Source: Termitomyces sp. T153 (lineage: Eukaryota > Basidiomycota > Agaricomycetes > Agaricales > Lyophyllaceae). Taken from it: 64,000 nt of DNA. The DNA lies in NCBI GenBank assembly GCA_018296165.2, contig JACKQL020000010.1, positions 1,240,001 through 1,304,000 on the forward strand, written 5' to 3'. Made by a program: the position numbers and the translations under genes. The notes beneath the pieces are model-generated. The model did not search any database, was not told the DNA's origin, and was given only the letters and a program-made list of their open reading frames with translations. Positions 12,053-24,136 of the stretch are shown one piece after another. The stretch's first letter is position 1. Each line of letters opens with the position of its first letter.

Positions 12053-14539
12053 GATTTCACAATAAGGAAGTCAACGGCCAAAGAAGAGGTGTCGAGGGCT
12101 TTTTATGCTATTTCAATTTCCATTTTCCGTTATCGGAGTCAGGAGGGCTGTGATGAAGCGGTCTACTCCAGTTCACTCCGTAACACCTCGTCAGATGACT
12201 CTGCAGAGAATCTAGTTCTTGTGCAATGCTCAAATTTAGCTATTCGACCGGTAGAAAGTACTAGTACCTTACCTAATTGCCAAAACGGCAAAGGTTAAAG
12301 GTGGTCGGCCTCAGGAACTCTTAACTTAGTATATAGACTTGTGAGGAATGAATCTTGTACATCGTTGATTATCGCCGCAGAATTTCCGCGAACAGGTCAG
12401 ATTGACAATCCCAGAGGTAATAATACATGTTTTTCTTCCTGTGAACTATCATCGCGATCAGTAAAGATCATAACTAAGACATATAACTTAGAACGCACAG
12501 GCAAAAAGGCTGATAACGAATGTACTACATGACGAGGTCCTCATTTGACACCTTGAGTTCATTCATTCCCGTCCTTGAGAATATCCATAAACCGAGATTA
12601 TCCTCTTCTACACATGACCCCATTATTGGAGCCACTGGTCAGCAAACCTTCGTACGATGCCGACTTGCCGAAGTACTGGGGCTCTCTTTTCGCACAGATG
12701 ATGCGGCAGCGCGTGAGGATCCGTAGACTTGCGTGGGACAACTACGGTACAAGAATTCCATCGCGTTTCCGTGTGACGTCCTGAATACAGAGATCGGAGT
12801 ACGCGCGGAGATCGCGAGACGCTTATGACCTCATTTCACCCCTCTACACGTTCAATCCGGGATCAGGTCTCCCTGATCTGAAGTGTTAACAGAGGCTGCA
12901 ACTAGAAATCTACGATGCGGCTACAGAGCAACGAAGTTCAACGTCGGAAACAAGTTGTGCTCCTACAAAAGTCTTGATCTATTCTTGCGGAAAACGGCAT
13001 CTACGAACAGCCTTTTGTGTGCTCAGTAGAATTAGCGGATGTCTGAAACAAGGTCATGTTATTGTCGAACGGATCACTCCGCTCAGTAATTTCAAGGACT
13101 GGCGGATCCAGGGGAAGCCGCGAATCCCCAGCTTCTCACAGAATTCCGTCTATTTGAGTGGTTTTATTCTTGATCAAAAGGATGTCTTGAGTCTAATACA
13201 TTTAATAGGTCAGTCTTTCCTGGAAGAAACCGAAAGATAAATTATGAAACAAAAAGCTAAGAACTTACAAAATATGAAAAGGTCATTGAAATAGACATCA
13301 TAAATCAAGTTCTACGATACTCGCATTAGAGAAAGCAACATGGAAAATCAATGGATAAAATGTGAACTTTGGCCTCACATGATGATATCATAATTAAGGG
13401 CAGGTTTGTACGCGTTCCTTATTAATTGCTTACACGTATTACAGAACTCTGCATTGCGCGCTGTGCCTGTTCTTCCCGGAATCATTGTGCACACTGGTAA
13501 ATACTGCACATTCCAGATTCGAGAATCGAGTCTTGGAGGTCTTGGTGCAAGTTGATCAATGGTGTGAAGACTCGAAAAACATTTTTGAGACTGTCTATAC
13601 TTGCATCAATCTGAGCTAAGTAGGTCCTTTAGAATTTTGATGTCAAGAACGCTGCTGACTTCTACTCCCTTCGCCGTCTCCCTAATGGCATCATTTTCCA
13701 ACGTGATGATAGAAATCATTTGTCTCTCTGTCTTTCTATTCAGTTCAGCCCTCAGGAGTAAACTGCAAACATTAATTTACTCCTTACAGGGACCCTTCTT
13801 TCTTACTGTGCGTCGCATGGACTTGTCGTGTGAAGGATGGGAATACATTCTGCTGATGTAGAAAGAACTTCACTCATACCGTACCTACTGTTGGCAGCAA
13901 GCTGTTCATTGGACAGTATTTCTGATTATCGGTCATTGCGCACGGATGTCAAACTTTGTGATGCGCGAGCTCCACCAATTGCAATTAACGCTCTGCTTTT
14001 GCGCATCGGAATCATCCTGATTCCTCCAACCTTCCTATATTCTCTCTTGACTTGACTTTACATACAAGGGAATATAAACCCTTGCTGACCACAAGCCTGA
14101 AAGCCGTGGGATATGTTGTCCTGTTATCATCCACTACTCGTAACAGCTATTACAACATGTCCGTTCGACCTTGCACTTGGACAAGTCAGCATGTGGTACA
14201 TTAGATTAGGTTCCCAGAAAGTTCACTCGATTTCTAGGATCGTGGGCCGATACATTCATAAATATTTCCCCACTTAGACATACAATCATGCATATGTAAC
14301 GCTGGTGACTTCTGGTAGTTGTTGTGGCCCGGATCGAAAATGATCGAGCTAAATGATGCTAAATATAGTGAGTAAGTAGTGTTTATCATTTACGAGCAAT
14401 CATTATCTGGTCAATGGTCACATGCAGACACGAATGGCACGTCCTTCGTTCCGCGGACGCATGGGTTCCACACAGCGACAGTCACTAAGTAACACATTTT
14501 CTATCACCTCGAGGTTATTAATCATCTGAATTACTCACG
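12053..14539. other. Long intergenic region between divergent genes
   Basis: The dioxygenase (minus, start 12052) and the Zn2Cys6 factor (plus, start 14540) diverge from this 2.5-kb stretch, so it should contain both promoters. All open frames are short, unspliced-looking and without motifs on either strand. No tRNA, transposon end or tandem repeat was recognised. Confidence 0.4.
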
Positions 14540-17500
14540 ATGCCACCCGATTTAACTCGAACAACCACCCGGAGACCACCGCGCAGGTTCACAGAAGAAG
14601 AGCTCAAAGACATCGAGTTGAAGCGAATCAAGGGTGCGTTCTTCATTCCCTATCGACTCGTTTCCAACTTCTGCACAGGCGAGCTTTCATGTGCCGAATG
14701 CAGGCGACTCAAGCTTCGGTGTGATAAGAAAGTTCCATGCAGCTCCTGCACAAGAAGAGGATGCGAAAGTATCTGTCCGTGTGGTACATGGCATGCATTG
14801 TATCCTCAGTCGCCACACTGAGCCTCTCTTCTGTCAGGTATCCTCTCGGCGGGCCAAGGGACTCGGTATGTTTTACTCCGTCATTCTTAATACATCGGTG
14901 TGACAACCTTCAGATTCATATTAGCTGACACAGATCAACTACACAAGAAGATTGCGGAAATGAGCCATCGGATACGGCAACTCGAAGACGCGCTTGCTAT
15001 CCTGCAGTCCACCGTATCTGATCAACGGCATCCACTGCTGGAAGATGACTTGCTAAAAGTCAAATTCGGGCCAGAAGCACAAAATCGACAGCAGCCATTT
15101 TCGCCTGAGGCTGTAGAGCAAAACTTCACGCAATCCATCGACGCCTTCGGTACTTTGACTCTAGGAAACTCTGGTGACGTAAAGTACTTTGGCAGATCGG
15201 CTGGGTCAGAGGTGTGCTGTCACCCTGTCACATACCCTAGTTTCTAGTGTTCACTAGTCGTTTACAGACTCTAATGATTGCAAGCCATTTGCGTTGATTT
15301 TATGATCCTTTCTGACCTTCAATTTTGACAGGCGGGCGAGGAATCGGACGATGAGGATGCAGAAGAGGAGACGCTACATACTTCGATGAGTGTCGACGTG
15401 AAGGGCCTCCTACCCCAATTTCCATTTTCCAGACCCAAACTTTCCACCTCTGTAATAATTGCATACCTCGAATCACATCTCCCTTCCCAGGAGCGGGCTT
15501 ACACTCTGGGTGATACCTATATCAAACATGCATCCAACTTCTTCCGCCCTATCAAACAAGACGAGCTTTTTAACTCTTTTTTGCCAGGCATATACAAGGC
15601 TGCTGCCGTACGGCATTCTCAAAATGAGAGTCCCAGCTCGTCGGAGACGGCGCAAGCGAGCCCTGACGCCATCAAAAATTCACCGCATGCTCTCGCCACT
15701 CTTTTCTTCCTCTTTGCTCTCGGGGCATTGCTTGACCTCAGCCTTCCCCCTTACAATGCCGAGGCAGAGCATTATTACGAGCTGGGACACTCTGCATTAG
15801 GCCTCAGGGTGACCTTCGACTCCCCGCAATTGGACACCGTACAGGCACTTGGTTTGATGGCAACGTATCATTGTTTTGCAGGAAAGAAGTTTCACCGGGA
15901 TAGTGCGGTGTGTCTTCTGGCGTTTTTCCGTCTACTTGCCAACTTATGGTCATATAGTGGTGTGTAATGAGCTTCGCTATGAAAATCGCACAAGGGGTGG
16001 GTCAAAGTTGTTCTCAATTGCTGATCACATTTACTTATGTCTGTCGTAGATTGGTCTTCGTGAGTTGCCGTCTTACCAGCTGGTTTAGCAGCCTCCGACC
16101 GACGCTGCACCTTTAGATCGCGATAGCGCAAGATGGAAGATGGATCCCAAGACCGTCCAGAAACGCAGGACTTTGTTCTGGGAAGTATTCACTGCGGATG
16201 TCTCTCACGTATGTTGCTGTATCTCCGCTGTGTTTTTTCTTTGACTTGACTTTTCAAAAGAGCCTAGCACTAGGTCGTCCACCAGCAATGCACCTTTCAT
16301 ATATTGACTGCGAGTTCCCCATTGATGAAGAGGCAACCTTGAATGACAAGGGCGAGATCCAGAACGGATGTGAGTGTGTTCTTCTATGTTTCGAGGATAC
16401 ATCTCAGATATACATACTCCATAGTTTGGCGCATGAAGTATACCTTTGGCCGAGACCTATTCCTCGCAGTTTCGGACGCCACTCTCGTTGCCAAGTCACC
16501 GAGCTACTCCACCATCCTCGAAATAGATCGCAAGGTCCGCGAGGTGACCTTCCCCACGTCGTTTAAACCCTACGTTACTCGAGAAGACGGAGACGATATC
16601 TACTATTCGAGTTCTCACAGCCTTCAGGGATTCTATGCCAGCCAACATCGTACAGTCAGTGAGTAATTGATGTCACTGTTCGGGTGTCGGGTCGTCGATT
16701 AACACCCCCTTCAGCGATGATTTATCTCCATCGCAGTTTCTTTGCTCAAGCAATGCTCGATCATCCCACCAATCCGCTTTTGAGTCCGTTTGCTCCCTCC
16801 TTCCTGACTGCGTTCCGCTCCGCCTCTGTCATCATCAGAGCTTCTGCTCATCAATTTGACCGTTGCGCTGAGATGGCTATGCGAGCGTGGTTCCTGATGT
16901 ACCACACGTTCTCAGCCGGAGTATGTGTCTTGGATGACGGCACTAGCTTGACATTCATTCTGTTTCTCCGTTAGATAATCGTTGGCACTGTTGTGACCCG
17001 CTCTCCGAGCTCGGACATGGCTCCAGGGGCCTTACAAGATTTGTGTCGGGCAGTTGAGCTTTTCGAGAGGACTGCGAAACAGTCAGAGAGGGCTAAAATT
17101 GCGCTGGTGAAGACTGAACTTTCGAGTTACGTATAATACGTGCTGATGTCATCATTACTCCAGGGTGTTCTCCATCGGCTAAAGGAAAAAGCTGTCAGAG
17201 TCTATAGCCAGCACAAGTCCAATAGCATCCCCGTACAGCCCTCCATCAACCCAGCCAATTCTTTGCTTCTCCCTTCCAATATCGACGATGGTGATGATGA
17301 CCTTGCCATCTTTGGAGGTCAAACACGTGTATTATCTCGTAGATCGCGTCATAAACGCACGGCTCCATCCGCAAGCAACATCTCCACCTCGGACTCCCCT
17401 TCTCCAGTTAGTTCCGGCTCTTCCACTGGCGCAGTCGAAACGAATGACTTGGCGCCATTGACTTCCGCGGCACCTACCGATGTCCAGTCCACTAATAATA

Positions 17501-18240
17501 CAATGGGAATCCCGTCCCCGTTCCAGGGTAATTGCGGTGGTGCTATTCCTGTATCATTGACAACAAGTAACAGCAGCAAGAACGCCCCGGACAGTGCGAT
17601 GGACTTGTCACTTGACATGAATGATGTCGGTTCTGCGCCAGTCCCACAGTCCAGCGACATGTTCGCGAACTTGATGGGACATATAGCATCTAGACCTGCC
17701 GAGTCCCCTGCTACAGGTCCTTCAAAGCTCTCTATGTATCAGTTTGCGCAAGGTCTGCAAGGTTTCCCAGACTTGCAGGAATGGCGAGGTCTTTCACCGG
17801 ATCCGAACGGTCTACCAAAACCTGATACTTCATTCAACTGGTCCCCTCCATCACATCATAGGGCAGTGTTCGGTCAGCAACAGCAACGATTACCCCAGGT
17901 GTCTTTGAGCCCCAGCCCTGCTGTGTCTGCCATGTATAATCAAACAACTTCTACACATCAAATCTTACAAGATCCTCCGATCGCGCAACATACCCCCCCA
18001 CCGCCGCCGTACCCCGACGGACATCGCTTCCTTGCTGGGTATCAAGCGCCACTCGTCTCCACCGGCTACGATAGTTCTGCGAATATGGTCACGGATCAAA
18101 CAGAAACGCTCCTTGAGCTAGGCCTAATGCGGGGCTCTGAGATCGACTCTGGCTGGCTGTCGTTCATGCAAGACTGTGGTATTATGGATAATAGTTCCGA
18201 TCCTTCTCTTCTGTCTTCCACCCCGCTTCCGGCCCCGTAA
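14540..18240 (+). CDS. Zn2Cys6 fungal transcription factor with Fungal_trans domain
   Basis: Nuclear DNA-binding regulator of about 1000 aa in roughly 13 exons. After a basic N-terminus (TRTTTRRPPRRF), the Zn2Cys6 cluster reads CAECRRLKLRCDKKVPCSSC followed by TRRGCESIC, giving six cysteines in Gal4-type spacing. A short coiled coil follows (DQLHKKIAEMSHRIRQLEDA). The Fungal_trans middle homology region runs from about 15.3 to 17.1 kb, with GLHRDSARWKMDP, LFWEVFTADVSHSLALGRPP and MIYLHRSFFAQAM. The large last exon (17164-18240) encodes a low-complexity Ser/Pro/Gln-rich tail typical of activation regions. An exon of only 10 nt (16050-16059) supplies part of the IGLH motif. The target genes are unknown; its divergent neighbour is the dioxygenase and its convergent neighbour the monooxygenase. 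Confidence 0.92.
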
Positions 18241-18373
18241 GTAGCCCTTGGTTCATGTTATTATTACTCTATGGGACTACATATGTATCTGTATGGTATC
18301 TTCACTGTAAATTACACACACAGCCCTTGAATGATCTATGCGGTTTCAATATCAATAGGGGTGATAAGATATT

Positions 18374-20345
18374 TCATAACTTGGACTGCAGAGAAGCCTG
18401 AGGAGCATATCCCACTCTAGACGTAGCCGCTGTAAACATGTTCTGAGCTTCTTCGAGAGCTGAATCCAGCGTCGTCGTCCACGCTGCGAAAAAAGTAAGC
18501 AAAAGATATTTCCGCGATCGTATGAGTATATATGTATGGTACGTACTCCACTTCCAATTATCCTTAATTGCATCTCCGAGTTCGGGAAGCCTGTCCGGGT
18601 CGTTTGCAAGTGGGACACCAGGGAGCTGCAGACCGAACAGTCGACCATTAACAAGAGATCGTGCAGCTACTTCCATAGCAATTGGACGCCGTATCTTGTC
18701 ATATATGGATAAGGCCTCTGTTACATTTTCAAGGGTGGTAAGCCGATTCCCTAAGAGCGTCGATAAAAGAAATGCGTCCTGAAAATTAATTCAACTTTTT
18801 TCATTTTTGTCAATAAGCACCAAGAAACGACTGACTTCTATAGCTTGTCCTGCACCCGAGGCCTGTTGTGGAGACATTGCATGTGCCTGATTTTATGGGT
18901 CATTTGACTGACGTTTACAAACCAACGATTCATAACTTACGGCATCACCGAGAAGTGCAACACGACCATATGTCCACGTCCTTAATGGCTTGGAAGCGTG
19001 TACTGCCCATCGTGAAGGCTTGTCAATACACTGGGGAAAGAATTTGTTGATGAACGTCACGTTGTTTCTGATTAGGGGCCATTTGATAGTTACCTGAAGG
19101 ATTGCTTGAAGCTCAGGCTCCCAATGTGCGTGCGAAGCAAGCAGTTGGTCTTTCTCCACGTATTCTACCCAGGGCCCATCAAATGTCGTTCCAGCGAGTT
19201 TTTCATTCGCGTGGAAAGCTCCGATGTTAATCAGTTTACCAGACGAGATCGGATAAACCACTACGTTCTGCGGATGCGTTGGCTATTCACAGCCTGAGAA
19301 AGAATTTTGAATACTCGGACACTCACAACATGTTGACCCATGTACTATCAAATTGCGTCAGCAGATCGCCCTCCATTAATGTGACATGTCGAGATACTTA
19401 CCATGATTGGAATTGAATTGGCCTGGGGAACTCTGATCTTCATCTCAGGATGAGCCTCTCGATATGCCTGTAACCGTTCGGTAGGAATGAGTGCCCTATA
19501 AGCAAGGATGCCAGTCCACACAGGCTCAATATTATTGATCAACTCCTCAGATTCTGTTATCCGTCCCAATGCGGTCTCCTTCTTGGCTTGCTGAATCAAC
19601 ATGGAACGGCGGACAGCAGATCTGATGCCATCGGCCCCGATTAGGATGTCACATTTAGCCGTTGATCCATCCTCAAATAGAAGCTGGATTTCGCCTGTTT
19701 GTGGTTCTTCGTAGGATCTGAGACGTCTCGAAAAAAATGTATTATAGTGCGGCGGAAGGTGGTCCATGAGTACTTGAAGAACATCAGGTCGGTGGTATCT
19801 CAAGAAGCTGCCTAAGAATGGCAATGTGTGAGATATTGCGCGACGTCAGGAAGAAAGTGAACCCGACCTTGAGTTCGAAGCTGATAGAAGTCCAAGCCCT
19901 CCGCTTGATCACTTTTGCGGAAAATGAAGGCGTCGGCTTACCGATTGAAAATGTCAAACCAGAAAATATCAAGAAAGAAAAAGTATATACTCACATAGGT
20001 CGTAGCTTGGCTTTAGGGCTGTTACGCGCGCGAGGTCCTCGCTGAGGCCAAGGTGTTCCAGAATCTTCCATACTCGAGGCCACACGCCAATTCCTGCACC
20101 TACTTCGGAAAATTGTGTAGCAGCTTCGTATATATCTACATGGATATCTGGGTATTTGGAAAGTGCAACTGCAGACTCTCGAGTGAGCGAGTCATATCTT
20201 GGAGGATGGAGTTGAAAGAGCTACCAGCTAGCGATAGACCACCTATTCCCCCTCCACTATGTGAAAGAACTTGAGTACAACGCAGATGAAGAGACGTGAC
20301 CAGAAATGCTCACCAGATCGCTACGGAAAACTTTTTCTCTGCCAT
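18374..20345 (-). CDS. FAD-dependent monooxygenase (salicylate hydroxylase-like), PTS1 SKL
   Basis: Class A flavoprotein monooxygenase that would hydroxylate an aromatic substrate using NAD(P)H and O2. It starts MAEKKFSVAIC. The dinucleotide-binding GGGIGGLSLA is split by the first two introns, then VALSKYPDIHVDIYEA and FSEVGAGIGVWP. The family DG motif is CDILIGADGIRSAVRR, and the GD motif is GRVALLGDA plus AHAMSPQQASGAGQAIEDA across an intron. About ten exons run in frame to a C-terminus ending SLQSKL. That final SKL is a canonical peroxisomal targeting signal type 1, unusual for this family. The gene converges with the Zn2Cys6 gene, only 133 bp between stops. The substrate is unknown. Confidence 0.92.
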
Positions 20346-21320
20346 GGTAAGTAGTCTAACATAGCACACTCAAGCCGCGCCTTTTAAAGCAATGGGTAGA
20401 CCCTAACCATGATCGTAGAGACCTCACCGCCACAGTTATGGAGTCCCCATCAACCCAGAGTAAAGGGTCCAGAAAATGTTAGGAGGGGGGCGAAACAAAT
20501 GTAATGCAGGAATTTGGATACTTGTCCTCTAATCCAGGTAAACCAACCATTGACTGGTATCCGCTTGACCCTGCGACCAGAACGGGGCGCCCGTCGTCCC
20601 AAAAGTACATAGGTTTCACGGAAACCTGTGAGGCAGGCGACAAGTGAGAGAAAATGACGAAGGTCCGAGTTGGTCGATATTTGCACAGGTTGGCAACACA
20701 TGATAAATTCAGTCCAACGAATGTGACACGCTAGTAGAAGGGCTTGTACTTGTAGTGCTTATATCAAGCTTCACCACCATGAACGTAGTCAAGTGACTTG
20801 AATCCTACGTTAGATTAATCCGTTCGCTCAGACCAAAGGAAGTACAACATTTCAGAAGGATGGCCTGAGAACGCCAGCACGGAATCGATCAGCGTAAGTA
20901 CACCTCAACAGTAACATACTACTGACCGCGCTTCCGAAAATTCGGCTGCGTTTTGACTTCTTTGTTTGTGCGGAGTTATGAACCGAAGTTATCGACAAGC
21001 CATCATTCGCGGACCTACCCGCCATTGCTCCTTGATCCTGAACGCGATTGAGACTATGCAAATCAGAGAACTGAAGATGTGTTACTAGCAGCAGCTGTGG
21101 TAGAGGTTTTCTCTGGTCATCATCGTTCATATTCTTATCGACAGCATACTTGTCCTAATGCGGGAATCTCAAGCCTGGTCCTTTGACGTATGTAAAACTT
21201 TGACAATGTATCAATCACTGGTCAGACGACCGAAGTGTCATATGAATTCACACGTTTTATCTCTGTATAAAGCCCTGAATCAAGCTTGTTACTGGACTTT
21301 CCTCTCCGTTGTCTTTTGTT
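20346..21320. other. Intergenic between divergent genes
   Basis: Between the monooxygenase start (minus) and the Kre9-like start (plus), so probably two promoters. Small open frames on both strands lack motifs. Nothing else was recognised. Confidence 0.35.
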
Positions 21321-21883
21321 ATGAATATGATGAACTCAGCGATTTTTCGGACGCTAGTTATGATATTAGTCGCCTCTCTTTTTGCTATATCCAGTGCGGC
21401 AACGCCGTCCGATCTTACAAGACGAGACGTATTTGTACCCCCTGTCACGTATCCTCACAACGGGACAGTTTGGAAAGTTCAACAGCATCATAACGTCACC
21501 TGGTGAGTATTGCTCGATCGGTGCTTGACCCATTCTTATTTGCTGTAGGGACACATCTAATCATCCGGTAAACATCACAAATAAGATCGGCCATATCATG
21601 CTGCGTAAAGGAGGACTGACAACACCGTGTTTGTCAACTGCTCATACTTCGGACCCCAGTTTTTGATCCTGATCATTCCTAGTGGTTTTGGCTGCAGGTT
21701 TTGACATCCTTCTGGGTAGGATTGAGGTTCAAGTTCCTTGGGTTCTTAATGGCAACAATTATCAGATTGTTTGTGAGTTAGAAAGTTCGCTAACACTCAC
21801 ATCAACACTCATATTTCTCAGTGTTTGGTGATTCAGGGAACTTTTCGCCGACCTTTACAATCACAGGTAGCATCGACTCGTAA
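21321..21883 (+). CDS. Small secreted Kre9/KNH-type protein
   Basis: Four exons (21321-21502, 21549-21628, 21683-21772, 21822-21883) give about 137 aa. The start is the ATG at 21321 or the ones at 21327/21330. A hydrophobic signal peptide (TLVMILVASLFAISSA) ends before ATPSDLTRRDV. The single domain matches the Ser/Thr-rich Kre9/KNH N-terminal domain: VPPVTYPHNGTVWKVQQHHN, VTWDTSNHPVN, LLGRIEVQVP and FGDSGNFSPTFTIT. Such proteins are secreted or wall-associated in basidiomycetes, and many are glycosylated; NGT and NVT sequons are visible. The usual Ser-rich tail and GPI signal are absent, so it is a soluble-length version. The donor of intron 2 (GTTTGT) was chosen because it alone keeps the family frame. 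Confidence 0.85.
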
Positions 21884-22139
21884 CCCATCTCGTTGAATGA
21901 ATAGTAACTGAATGTTGTACGATAATGAATAGAATCAGCCTGTGCTTTCATCATAAGTTGGACCAAGAAATGATGCAGGGAGCAATCCAGATGCTTGACT
22001 CATTTCTCGTCGCCGAAGCCTGGAGGGGAAGAATACATAGGGCGAAATGTGCTCCTGAAACCACTATCAGCCATCTTCATTTGTACGAACAATTGATAAG
22101 GAAAGTGACAATTTAACGTTTAGGTGCCACTGGGGCTTG

Positions 22140-23871
22140 CTTACATATGGCGCACCTGGACCCATTTTATTGCCCGGCCCACATTTGTTATATATGTGAA
22201 ATAGGGCCTACAAGGGACACCTCGCGACGATCAGACGAATCCGCCTCTTGCTCACAACGCTCTCGGATATCAGTAATAACAAGCATTTCAAGTACATGGG
22301 GTAACGGTATTATATTCATAATAAGGCCTTCTCCTTTATTTCTCAAAGTAAGAGGCCTTGATATGACCGCAAGTGTCTCCCCAAGGATGGATGTATATCC
22401 CTGAAACCGTATTCTGTGTCATGGACAGGAGTAACCAGCAACGTGTCATTTTACATGAGCAGACGCGTCGATCAGCACCGCCGCATTTCATTTTCGACTC
22501 CGGAAACGCCGTCGTCACCGATTTATGTTGTCATGGACGAGTTCCTTCGTAGTCCCATTTACCTCATAGAGAGATCATTGGGTGTCTTTGAGTAGAGCAC
22601 GGGCTCGGAGTTGCAACGACAGGTAGGAACCTGGTCCTTCTGTAATACTGCAACCGAAAAGCAATCATTTTCTAGCGTTGATATACATATCTGGAAACAT
22701 TGATTCGCTAGAAAAATGTTCATAGTCAGGAGATGTGTGTTCGTTCATGTTTCAACACTCTTCCTCTGAGTCTCAATATTAATGGCTTTCAATCGGCCGT
22801 GAACTGCTACATAGTACTTATGTCGATTCTGGAATTACATCATTGTTCGAGGCACGAGTCCCCTCGTGTTGTTGACGGTCCGAAAAACCGGAGGATTCGG
22901 CATATGTCCGTCGAGGCATACTTTGACCTCGTGGTGGATCATTGCAGCCAGCCGATCTAGCTCATATCGTCCTTGAAGCCCAACCTGAAGGAGCGTCCGC
23001 GAACGTTGACATTGAGGATAACTCAGCTCCCCCCAATATCGCAACCACTGAAGTGTCTTGATGGGCCTAAACCTCAGAAAATGGTTCAGGAAATCAAGGA
23101 AGGTAGCTGAACCTCAGTGCGTTATGCTACTGTTAGCTTTGAGTTCGATTTCGAGTTATATTGGCTTACAGGAAGACCGTCGAATCTGCAGATGTTGCAA
23201 TGTCGGAACTCGCTGAAAGCTTGCGAGGGGAAATACAAGGGCTCGTCGTCGAAATCAAGCAGCTGAGAGGGGAGCGTGAGAGCCTCTTTCGGTGCGCAAC
23301 TATCGACTTTCATGCGAAGGTCGAGCTAATTGATCATCGCAATCATATATTCTAGTGATATCCATGACATCATGTTATCTAAATGCCAGGGAGGACCATC
23401 AGAAAGCTCCCCTCCGTCCGTCTGGTTTCTATATTGCTTTTATGCGATACGTCCTCACAAAATTCTTTCTGCCTCGATTTCAGACCCTCACCGCCTTTAT
23501 TATATCGTAAGCGGTCTACACAGACCGTATGGTTGCCTGCATCACCAATATCTGAAGATGATGCAACTCATACAGTCGAGATGGGACTTTTTGGACCAAA
23601 GAGTCGTACTCCATCTGTCATTGACTCACCTTCCCCTGATTTAGTTCCAGATGAAGGAGGATCAAGTCCTGTGAGTGGTTCTTCAGGGCCAGCTTCGCAA
23701 TTGCCGTTGTCATCTCTGCCGCAACAGCGTCCTTCACGATCGATGTCGGAAACTTCGCAATCCTCCACCAGCTCTGATGCCCCCACTACGCATACACGTA
23801 CAGCATGGCGGGTGGTAGAGAAGAAGCCCGCACCAATTCATCTCGCGCGGACTGGAGCTACAATTTTTTGA
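22140..23871 (+). pseudogene. Unrecognised, probably broken gene with coiled-coil and Ser-rich tail
   Basis: I could not build one gene here. Coding-like blocks appear in order on plus. Near 22404-22595 is KPYSVSWTGVTSNVSFYMSR...YVVMDEFLRSPIYLIERSLG. Near 22945-23060 is an acidic block (VDIEDNSAPPN). At 23161-23290 a helical block (SADVAMSELAESLRGEIQGL) looks like a coiled coil. At about 23520-23871 is a Ser/Pro-rich tail ending HLARTGATIF and a stop. Gaps between blocks do not splice convincingly. The last exon is duplicated near 33008-33180 with a matching but decayed end (ARTGVAIS), so it was a real exon when the duplication happened. It could still be an intact gene with introns I failed to place. 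Confidence 0.4.
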
Positions 23872-24041
23872 AATTGAAGTCTAGTGAGATCTTGAATATG
23901 TTGTACTTACTGGTTGAGGATGACCATTATAGGAAATATTGCTTGCCGGTAGTCAATTAGATTCTGACAGACCTGATAGACTCTATAAAAACTTGACATA
24001 AAAGGTGATCTAAACTGGCCCAACAGATCAACGTGCAGCAT

Positions 24042-24136
24042 TGCATTAAGAGAGAATCGAACTCCCGGCGGGTCGAGTTCTGAGCGATGGAACGCTTTGA
24101 TGGCAACGACCCAGGTTACCACTACCCCATTAATGC
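24042..24136 (-). tRNA. tRNA-Gly(GCC) with 24-nt intron, unit A
   Basis: On minus the acceptor stem GCATTAA pairs with TTAATGC, with discriminator A at 24042. The D arm is GGG-TAGTGGTAA-CCT. The anticodon stem GGTCG/CGACC encloses loop TTGCCAT with anticodon GCC. The T arm is GGGAG-TTCGATT-CTCTC with one G-U pair. A 24-nt intron sits after position 37, the canonical place for eukaryotic tRNA introns. All stems pair, so it looks functional. A and B box elements lie in the D and T arms. Confidence 0.93.

Noticed and set aside
12500..13860. Several 60-90 codon open frames between divergent genes
   Set aside because: No motif, no splice pattern and no agreement between frames; consistent with chance.
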